From: Mugil cephalus
Taxonomy: Eukaryota; Chordata; Actinopteri; Mugiliformes; Mugilidae
DNA: 64,000 nt
Direction of reading: 5' to 3'
NCBI RefSeq assembly: GCF_022458985.1
Contig: NC_061789.1
Location: 2,273,501 to 2,337,500, forward strand
The notes under the pieces: model-generated
The model's input: the letters and a program-made list of their open reading frames with translations, nothing else
What the model was told of the DNA's origin: nothing
The model's database searches: none
Shown here: one piece after another, positions 55,037 to 64,000 of the stretch
How positions within the stretch are numbered: the first letter of the stretch is position 1
Layout: the number at the start of each line of letters is the position of its first letter
Position numbers and translations under genes: made by a program

Positions 55037-58000
55037 CTACACAAAAAGTGAAATAAAGCAAATAAAAAGAACGAACCACAAATTCAAAGACAAAACACGT
55101 CGAGTAAAGTAGAGGATGGCAAAGAGAGAGAGGACAAATGGAGGGGAAAAGAAAGAATGCGAGATCCGTAGGCGGAAAGAGAGAAAGGAGCAAGACAAGA
55201 CAACAACAAGAGCCCCAGCAACGTCAAGAGTAAAAGCACCAGTTGTGATGTGAGTGGAGGAGAGAAAGCAAGGGATGGAATGCGTCAAAAGGGGAGCAGA
55301 GCGGAGGATGTGGATAAAAAAGATGAGATTCCAAATGGCACCATACATTGAGAAGCGACATGTCACGCAGAGGAAAGAAAACAAAAGACGACAGGAGAAA
55401 AGAAGGGTAAAAAGGTTGATTTCCAGACCAACAAATGTAGTCCAAGGTAAATATGGCAACTAATGGCTCATTAAAAAATATTTTAAGTGACATGTGCATG
55501 CAACATGTCAAGTTTTAAAGTATTTTTTATGACAGGAAAAACATTGTCCTCTCCTTTGAAGATGATCAGTCTTCCTATGTGGTATTTGTAGGTTGTCGCA
55601 GGAAAAAACTGAACACACTGGGCTGAATGTGTACGACACAGATGTTTGAACAAATCTTTCATTTAGATATAAAATGTTATTAAAGGAAACATAGCGCAGG
55701 GAACATGACAGAACATCGGTGTCCTAAAACATTTGAGACGGGGACTCAAATATACATTATTATGCATATTTGTTGAGTTGTCAGTGATATAAAGAGTACT
55801 TGTATTTGCATTATTACACCCACAATAATGCATGTGTTTGTGTGATTGTAGAACATAAATGCATATACATATATACATAGGGCAGACATGCTATCTTTGC
55901 CATCACAGAAACACATCCTGGCCTCTAATTTGAGTGCAGCAGTAGACGGCAGATGGCGTGTACTTATTCTCGGCATATTGCAAATACTTCTACTGACATC
56001 AAAGGCGTTGATGTACTCATTAAAAGAGAATACGATAAGAGGATTTTTTTTATAACACAAAAATACTTTGTTGACTTGTAAACTTACATCATCTCAAATG
56101 TCTCCTGCACCGGAAACCTTGTCTAGCTTCTATAACGTCCGTTTATCGTTATAATATTACAACAACAGTCACCATGAAGTCAGACATAATGTTAACAAAA
56201 CTTACAACTAGGCCCGATTCAAAGATTTAAATATTTAATTGCGATTAATTGCATGATTTCCATAGTTAATGCATGTTATTGCAAATTAAGTGCACTTTTT
56301 AAATCTGTTTTTTAAATGTACCTGTAAGGGACTCACCCACTTAGTCTCGAGAAAGGCATCTGCCACAGCTTTGAATCTAAACTTGTTCAAAAGACCCGTT
56401 TCATCATCATTTTCTGCTCTTTTTTTATTTTGCTCGGTTTTTATTTTTCTGCTTCTTTTGGGATTTTTCACAGTTTTTACAGTAACATTACTCTCTGCAG
56501 GGTAATATTTACTAAAACAGCACTTCAGATTTTGCTTGCTTACAGCAGCTCTACTGCTTTACCTATAATACACTACTAAGTGACCTTAATCACATACAGT
56601 GTGTTTAATGCAGAATTACAGCACGCTTCATTACGAGCATAAAAAGACTGCCCCTGGTTAATATTACTCCACTTCACTACCATCAAATTAGAGGCCTTTG
56701 ATTACAGTATAACACTGTGTTTGATGTTTCTTGCATAAGAAGACAACAGAAGGTGTGTTGCTCCAAACCGCAATTACCCAGAAGCCCACCTGTCTGTGCG
56801 TCATGCACTCGCGGCCCTCGCTGGGTGATCGCGACCAGCGCCGGTCCCTCTCCCTCTCCCGGTCGTGCTCTCGGTCGCGGGAGTGCCTGTGTCCGTACTC
56901 GCCGCCTCGCTCTGCTACATAGTGCTCCTTGTCTATGGAGCCGTGGTGGTGGTGGTGATGGTGGTGGTGCTTGCGGTCCTTGGACCGGCCGCGGTCCCTG
57001 TCGCGGTCCTTGTCTTTAGATGTGAGGTCGCCCGACTGGGTCGTCGTGCTCAGGTCTGTGCCTAGGCCTGAGACAGTTGGCGTCCACATAAAAAACACTT
57101 TGAAGTCACGTGCATTTGAAACAAACTGGTATTTTGTGTGGTTTTGCAAATGCAATGACACCATCAAACTATCAAAACGTTTGCATTGTCGATTTCCCTC
57201 CCACCTGTGTCGGCCTCGTTGTAACGACACAGGGACCTCTCAGACGCCCGGTGGCCCCGGTCTTTTCGTCGGTGCCCGTGCCTGGAGGTCCTGCCCTCCT
57301 CGGGTATTGTGCGCTCCATGTTGTAATCGTCAACCCCTCCCTTTTCCCGGTGGCCACGTCCAGACCTGCTGTGGCCCAGCGACGAGGCAGAGCGCTTCAT
57401 GGGGCTGCTGTCGTTGATGGTCTGCGATGGGAAGAAAGAGAAAGAAGCCACCAAACGATGGAGGGAGAAAGGGGGGCGGGGCAGAGAGAGAGAGAGAAAG
57501 AGAGAGAGAGATAGAGGAATGCAGGGAGAGATGTTTCCTTTAACTGTCAAGTTGATGTTTGCTGTGAGCGATGGGTTAAGAGATAATGTGTGTGTACATG
57601 TGTGCACGTAGGGTCCATTTCTATTGCAAGGCCCAAACCCGACCCACCCCACTCCCACAGTCTTCCTTCATCCCACAGCTCAAATCATACCCTGACACGT
57701 TAGTAATGATGTTGCAATCATGCTACTTAATAATACAGACGCTGTTTACGATTTACAAGGCAGGGGTCGACAAAAAAGCCCTCTGAGTTGGGCCCTCCAT
57801 CACAGTAGGTAAATGCAGCAAAATCTGGTTTGAAGAGCGACTGAAATGAGATGGCGCATAAGTTTAAAGTTAAAAGTAAAGCCACGTTTTAAATTAAACT
57901 TCAATTCAATTGCGTTATTTACCGATAATACGATTCTCAAAACTCTTGCTTTTGATTTACAGTTCTTAAAGAGCCATGTCTTATTTTTAGGCCCAGACTT

Positions 58001-61000
58001 TCATTGTAGACTAGTTTAATGGGGGGTAATGTCACATCCCTCCAGCTCTGTCGAGTCTGGTTATTTTAAGCCTGAGCACGGATAGTGCAAGGCCACTCCA
58101 CTTTCGTAAATCCGCTCTGTTCCTCCAGTGAACAGCTGAAGAAAAACTGGTGAAGGACTCAAAATACTTTTAATTGCCGACCCCTGATATAGAGTAATAA
58201 ACGCTACATAATAATAATAATAATAAAAAAAAAGAATAAAAGGAAATACAAGAAAAGAGATGATGGCAAACGGCCATGCCTTCCATGCTTCGGTAACTTG
58301 ATTTGTAAAAGAAAAATAAGAAGGGGAAACGGGTCAGTACAACTTGCAACACTCCGCCCTCTTCACCGTCCATAAGGCTGCACAAAAACTCCGCTTTTTC
58401 TGCTCAGTTTCAACGTGCTTTCAAACAGACATGCATGTACATAGGGGTTGTCCTGAGTCCTCTGACGGTATGAGAATACTCTTCTGCGGCGTTGAGGCCT
58501 TCATGCTCTAAAGGTGCGGACAGCAGGACAAGAGCCTATGGTGCCACAAGTTGCTGACCTGGGCATCATGAAAACCTCATCAGGTTACTTCAGTGCTAAA
58601 TCGTTACTGCGGCAGAGCCGGCCGAGTTTGGCGGATGATTGTAAATTAGACAAATGACGGAGGAATGCGTTGGAGCATAAAAGAGCAGATTAGCTGGCCT
58701 CATAGAAGTAGCACTGAGAATCCCAACAGCATACCCCTCCACACGCACATACAAATCCTCTCTTGCACGATCGAACACGCCCTCACGCACACTTCGACAC
58801 AGGTTGACTAATTTCTTCCATGCGGGGAAGGCGAGAGGAAATGGAGACTCGGACACAGATGGAGGACCACTGTCTTTAACACAGGCACGAGGACAAAAAG
58901 ACAAGCAGCAGCAGCAGCAGCTGAGCAAAGAGAGACAAGAGAGGACCCAAGAGGCTGGTGCTATGATGAGGGGGACAAGCCATTCAGCCCACTTCCAAAC
59001 GCACAAAGAAAAGAAATTATACCGGTATCAGTTTGGAAACAGGGCTGGTATATGATTTCATGCCAAATTAAGAAACAAAAAATGTTTTAGTACATTTTAA
59101 GAAACCCTTGCCCTAAAGTTGATGAAGACGCAACATAACATAGTGGCACGACAAATGAGGAGAAAAACACACGATAGTTTTAGAGACTGAAAAGGAGAAA
59201 GAGAAGGAGGAGAGAGAAGACAGAGAAGACAGGGTACATACACTGAGGGTACTGCCACGTTGCTTCCCTTTCCTCCGCTGCTGTATGAGCACAAAGAAGA
59301 CACACACACACACACACACACACACAGAGCCACAAAAAACACCAAAGGTATGAGCACACATGGAGCATACACATAAAACCGGGGAGGGGGGCGAGGAAGA
59401 GGGCGAGGAGTAAAGAGGACGGGGACAGAGATGTGCAAGATGAATTAGAGAAGGGGGTACAGAGGAGTAACAAGGAAAAATCAAAGAGTTTTAGTTGGAG
59501 GTTCAACCCAAAAAGAGATGAGGTGCCAGAGAGAGAGACAGAGAGAGGGAAGGAGGGACAGAGAAAGAAGGTCTGATTAGACACCGAAGCAGCAGTGAAG
59601 GTGGAAGAGAAACACTTACCACGGACACTGGGGGTGGTTGGCGCCACGACAGTGTTATATAGACAAGATCACCATGAAAAGTGCTCAGTCAACGGCACCA
59701 CGGTCACAGCGGCAATGACGACAATTAGCAGAACACACACACACAAATGGAAATGCACACCCGCGCGCGCACACACACACACACACAGTCACAGTTTCAA
59801 ACAGCATCAAACCGTGGAACACCGTCAGCACAAACAAAGTCTTGTGCGTTTAGGCGACGTTTGAGTGCGACGGCGACACCGCGAGGAAAAAAAAAGAAAA
59901 AGATACCTGAAAGCAATCAGACTCTTTTTGTTGTGAACTAATTCAACTCCTCATTTGTGGCTGTTACTCTTGTGTCCATTATCAAATAAACCCCACCCAA
60001 ACGATTTGATTCGGCTCGGCAGATCTTTGCTGGACCGTAATCAGTTCTTAATGGTGAAAGAACTGGCTCTGATTGCTTGCAGGGCTGTCCACTTGATGCA
60101 GAGGTATTTCTTTTCTTTGCATCGGTTCGAACACGCCCCATAATGAAATGTAAATGTTGTTTTAGTGATTCAGTACGTAGCAACACCACCAGTATGAATT
60201 GGAATATCTTGCTAATGATCAGGCATACATCATTATACATGGCGGCTCATACTTCTCAAAGCTCTATTGTGGGACAGAGATGCCATAACCTGCACACGTA
60301 GCTTACGTTTGCTCAGACAGCTGGACGGCGCTGCATCTCTTTTGATGGGTGGATTAATTTTCTTTTCTCTGAAACTGTCAGCAATATTTCAGTTCTCAGT
60401 TAAACCTTTCTTCAATGCGTTCCATCTTTAAACAGTCGATTCAATAATTTCAACAAAAAACTAGCCAAAAATAGTAAAGTTAAAAAATGCTACTACCAAG
60501 TATCAGCTACAGCTTTAGTGTCTGCGCAGGGTGTATTGTGCTTTCAATAGCCTTAATTGATGGCGCCTAGTGGTTGGAAACACCAATATGCCTTTTATTG
60601 GGATGAATAGTGAAAAAGGTGAGCCACAACTCCACCATCAGCCACTCTGAGGCAAAGATCGTTGCCTCAGATCTCTTTCAATCCCCTAATTAGACCAGAG
60701 TGGTGCAGTCTGTTGGTCCAGCACCTGTTACCTGCTAAAGTGTAATATCTTGAGGCGTTAAAAAAAATGAAAAAAATAATAATAATGATCTGTCAACATG
60801 CATTTGAAAGTCGTCTCGACACAAAATCTCTAAGACATTATTTGTGCAAATGGAGCTCCACAGCAGACAGCAGAGTGACAGGAACAGTTTGACTTTCAGG
60901 GCAGAGAGAACACCGAGAGCCCGGGGACACAGCAGCAAACACACACACACACACACACACTCATACACAACACACATACACTTCTTCACACAAAATTTAT

Positions 61001-63448
61001 CTGTAACACTCAACATCATTCTGGTTCCAGTCTAAAAAAAATAAAAAAATAAAAAAAATAAATCAAAGCAAGGCCCGAAAATTCAAAATGAGCTGAGCAA
61101 AAGGGAAAACCCCTGACAGGAAGAAAGAGACAGTTTAGTAACCGCACAGACCATAAAAGAGTCATAAATCAGGACCCTGACAAAAGAAGAGGAAATAATG
61201 TGCCGTGTGTGCGCTTGTCATTGTAAATGTGCTGTGTGCAGATGACAACCAGAGCACTCACCACAATATGAAACAATAGAAAAATGGATGAGGGATGAAA
61301 GACAAGACCAGGGTAATTAAAAACCGACATGCAAGTGTCCTGATGAGAGGAAGGGACGAAGACAACGGGAGGGAACTAAGGAATAAGGAACGGGAAGGTC
61401 TGACTTTGCCTTGCTGTGGTCCCTCTGCATTCAACATTTCAGCAAAACATTTTCATGTTTTAACCAGAAATATTGACACGATGGGAGAGGCTTCATGATG
61501 CTTCTCACATTACTGGTTGTTCTTTGTCACCCAATCTTAAATGTAGCCCTAACCGGGCTGCAGGTACTCGTTCCAAACTTTCTCCACTGTAGATATGAGT
61601 AACCGCAGCAACAAAATTTCTCGGCAACGAGTCTGACCTTTGCAAACGTGACCTTTCCCAACAAAAGATGACGAGGGACAGACGTGACAGAAACACAGCG
61701 GAAAGGTGAGAATGCTGCTCACTTGGTTGTCGCCTGGGAGGCGAGGCATGGAAGCGGCCCTGCCGTGGCCTTCCATTGGTGGAAAGTGCTCAGTATCCGA
61801 GTAACCATCCTGCCCCATCTCTCTCATCTCTACCGTCTGCAAACAGAGCAGGAGAGCAGGAGATGGTGTGACTGGCTGCCATGAAAACTAACAGGGAGTA
61901 AGGGGGAGAGGGGGACAGGCGGAAAAGTTCGTTAGCCAAAAGAAAGCAGAGAGCTGAGCGTCTCAGGGAGGCGTGGAAGTGTGGATCATCTGGTGAGTGT
62001 GTTTGGTGAGTGGCTTTGCCTTGTTTCTTCAAATGTTTTTCCTTTTTTGATTTAAACTGTGCAATGAATGGGAGAAAGAGGAAAACTCATACTGCAAGTA
62101 CACTCTAAAGAAAGCATTGTTTTGCATTTGTGTACACGACTGAGCTGCAAGCAAATGCCGGCAGGGGGCGAATATCGTTTCATTTAATGACCGACGGAGG
62201 AGCCTGTAAGTCACAGCAGGAGTGGATTTGCAGGGAAAGCCGTATATATGCAGCCCGCATATTAAAAAAAAATCAGATTACAATGTTAGTCAGGTGCAGT
62301 GGCATCATACGCAGTTAATGATGTAGTATGAAAATGACAGGTTAGCTTGCACACACTGCAGTCATTAAAAAAACAAAATCCAGCACGTTGCTTTGGCCGT
62401 GCAAATTTTACCTTGCCTTCTGTTTTATTTGAAGTATACCTGGACAATCGGAGTGGAATCTGACAGCTGGGGCTTTTGGCTTGGCTTCGTGTTCTAACAG
62501 AGGCGTGGCACTTTTCTCTACCGTTAAGTTCGACTGAGGAGCTTAAACTTTTTTTCGGAGCTGACTGATCCAGAGGGACCTGCCAAGTGGGTCTTCAGGC
62601 AGACAACGGCATGAGGACAGAAACATGAACCACTCCGAGGACAGAGTCAAACGTACGGTGAGGGAGGTTTTAACTGAATAATCAAGGACTCCTGTTCATT
62701 CAGCAGACGGGTCGGAAAACAACGCCGGCTGCAGAGGTGTTGTCAAAGCCCTCGTCAACAACAGGCTGTCACATTCCCCACTTCAGCCTCATTTATAATA
62801 AAGAAGAACAGAAACTGAATGTTCCTATCCTTCGTCTAGTTTATGTAACACACAGAGGTCATGAATAAGCAGAACATGGAAATGAAACTGAAATCTTTAA
62901 CTGTGTAAAGATTATAGTTTTTTTTTTCTTTTCTTTTCAACATTTCACAACTGTCCTGAATTGTTCTTTTGGGAGTTTGTCAATGACATGAGAGTAAAAA
63001 CAAATGTTGAATGGACTGAAGTTTGGATATTTATTGATATGATGTGTTTTATCTGTGTAGAGTGTGTGTGTGTGTGTGTGCAGCTGCGCGAGCTCCTGGA
63101 GGTGTTTGTGTGCGTGGACTTTCTACCTGTGAGTTGGACATGCTTCCCAGTCCGTCCTCAGGGTGTCCCTCAGGGCTCCAGCTGCCGGCCTTCTGGGACA
63201 TCTCCTGAGCACGGGCCGTCACCCACGAATGGCTTTCCGGGATCCCTCCCTCTACCGGCCTACGACCCACACACACAATCGAAGTTACATCTTGCATCTC
63301 TGATCAATAAACCACCTCCTGTAACAGAGAAACATGCCCGACAACACGTGACTCACAGGCTGCTGACTGTGTCGTTTGTCTCGGGTGGAGGTAAGGCATT
63401 GTTGAGTCCCGGCCCCCCATCCTGGACGGGGGTAGGCGGCTCCACGCG
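54248..63448 (-). CDS. cacna1a: Voltage-gated calcium channel alpha-1A (Cav2.1, P/Q-type), 3' part
   Basis: C-terminal cytoplasmic tail of the presynaptic P/Q channel; membrane domains lie beyond 64000. Exons on the minus strand, 5' to 3': 63357-63448, 63127-63259, 61723-61836, 59242-59277 (micro), 57205-57421, 56790-57067, 54248-55036. They total 553 codons including the stop, phases agreeing throughout. Landmarks shared with mammalian CACNA1[47 protein letters not shown]-like HRASERSL, a His run, [25 protein letters not shown], and the end [13 protein letters not shown], a PDZ-type ligand. The human polyglutamine tract is absent. Confidence 0.96.
55037..56789 (-). other. cacna1a: cacna1a last intron
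   Basis: No exon seen; purine-rich 55080-55440, AT-rich beyond. Confidence 0.6.
56790..57067 (-). CDS. cacna1a: cacna1a tail exon f (poly-His)
   Basis: [15 protein letters not shown], a Lys/Asp/Arg-rich stretch, [13 protein letters not shown] with nine His (codons at 56943-56973), RD/RE repeats and [16 protein letters not shown]. The His run is shared with mammals although the adjacent Pro run is not. Ends in phase 0, which makes the next exon's acceptor choice decide the tail. Confidence 0.95.
57205..57421 (-). CDS. cacna1a: cacna1a tail exon e
   Basis: [20 protein letters not shown] to [17 protein letters not shown], matching human [11 protein letters not shown] and [17 protein letters not shown]. 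Acceptor ccatcgcag; leaves one base. Rich in Arg, as in mammals. Confidence 0.95.
57422..61722 (-). other. cacna1a: cacna1a introns around the micro-exon
   Basis: Apart from the micro-exon at 59242-59277 no coding sequence is recognised. CA repeats at 59302-59325 and 60937-60960 and a GA repeat at 57486-57513. The CA run at 59302 lies about 25 bp upstream (in sense) of the micro-exon acceptor. Confidence 0.6.
59242..59277 (-). CDS. cacna1a: cacna1a 36-nt micro-exon
   Basis: Encodes [12 protein letters not shown], lined up with the human insert RRRGRPRGNNLS at the same junction (after the -NQ of the previous exon and before TIxDxSPMKRS). Phase 0 at both ends, so inclusion is optional. The acceptor is cagcag, a NAGNAG that could add one Gln. 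Confidence 0.85.
61723..61836 (-). CDS. cacna1a: cacna1a tail exon c
   Basis: 38 codons: [18 protein letters not shown] to [14 protein letters not shown], almost the human sequence. Phase 0 at both ends; donor gtgagc. Confidence 0.95.
63127..63259 (-). CDS. cacna1a: cacna1a tail exon b
   Basis: [20 protein letters not shown] then [11 protein letters not shown], matching human KESPSWVTQRAQEMFQKTG; ends at MSNSQ in phase 0. The acceptor gtcgtag has a GT-rich rather than pyrimidine-rich tract. Confidence 0.92.
63357..63448 (-). CDS. cacna1a: cacna1a tail exon a
   Basis: [20 protein letters not shown] and following, aligned with human RMEPPSPTQEGGPSQNALP. Acceptor tgtttcag, donor gtgagt; ends with two codon bases. 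Confidence 0.9.
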
Positions 63449-64000
63449 CTGAAACAGTAATGGCGTTCGATTCTGTGTGAGATATACAACATGGCCGTCG
63501 CCAGCTATCAGGCAGACTGACAGGGAAGATGCAGGGAAGAGGGGCAAAGCAGGAACAAGGCAGATGCGGAAAAACGCGGCCAGGCAACAACGGAGGTAAC
63601 GGAGAAGGAGTACATGGGGGAGGAATTCTTGATGCCCAGCAGGAGAAAGAGAGGTTGACGGAGTGCAATCGAGTTTAACAAGGAAGGGGAATTCACCCAC
63701 TCAATCCAGAGCTGGACCTTAGAGAATGATCAGTGGCCATTCTGGGCCATGATCATCAAATACATTTCCAAACAAAACAAACGTAATTTATATCCAGATC
63801 AGTGAGAGGGAGAAAAAAAGGGGGATCAGTAAAAGGAGGGCTCCGTTCAAAGGAGGATGGAGGACATCGTGGAAGCATTTCAACAATCCTGTGGAGGGGA
63901 ACATACAGCAGGTGAAATGCATGATGGGACAAGTCAAATATGAACCGCTACATTCGTCGTCATTCATTTACTAGTCATTCAAGTGAAGAAGCTGCAGTGG
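63449..64000 (-). other. cacna1a: cacna1a intron to window edge
   Basis: Sequence upstream of the acceptor at 63449 shows no CACNA1A-like coding; the next exon is outside the window. Confidence 0.55.

Overview
This window comes from a ray-finned (teleost) fish genome, and I read it as the 3' end of an immunoglobulin heavy-chain (IGH) locus running into its non-immune flank. The evidence is split genes with GT/AG introns, JH segments preceded by 23-bp-spacer recombination signals, a mu constant gene followed directly by a delta constant gene with multiple repeated domains, and no class-switch-type C genes. The flanking genes nacc1, ier2 and cacna1a are also neighbours on human 19p13.13. The exon calls below come from reading splice sites, phases and protein similarity by eye; no alignment or search was run.

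Layout. 1-3069: ten complete JH segments plus the last 6 bases of an eleventh, each with nonamer, 23-bp spacer, heptamer and splice donor. JH4-JH9 form a roughly 350-bp tandem array. 3070-4168: JH-Cmu intron. 4169-8772: ighm, with Cmu1-Cmu4, a secretory tailpiece and poly(A) signal, then two membrane exons. 9581-17247: ighd, with six near-identical two-domain modules (delta1-like plus delta2-like, each followed by a stub of delta3), then single delta3-delta7 domains and two membrane exons. Every Ig exon boundary is phase 1, so VDJ can join Cmu1, Cmu1 can join delta1 (the usual chimeric teleost IgD), and delta exons can be skipped without a frame change.

17248-24100 is intergenic and rich in decayed dispersed repeats. 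24100-38500 is nacc1 (+): a GC-rich 5' region, seven coding exons at 28220-35127 and a long 3' UTR. 38500-46690 is intergenic, with a LINE remnant and a roughly 1-kb unit present three times with long ATT/AAT arms. 46857-47435 is the single-exon immediate-early gene ier2 (+), with a CRE/TATA promoter. 50640-63448 is the 3' end of cacna1a (-): seven exons of the cytoplasmic C-terminal tail of the P/Q-type calcium channel and a long 3' UTR. The rest of cacna1a lies beyond 64000.

Points most worth a second look: (1) the last cacna1a exon keeps a five-base GGCAG tandem acceptor directly before TAG, the same switch that in human decides between the short and long (SCA6-type) tails; (2) the six delta modules carry delta3 stubs, replacement differences clustered in one short patch, and two damaged copies (one with about twenty small deletions and no insertions, one with a 2-bp frameshift); (3) the JH array; (4) a BTB-domain insertion in nacc1 and a 12-codon NAGNAG micro-exon in cacna1a. 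I found no evidence of a wholly new biological system.
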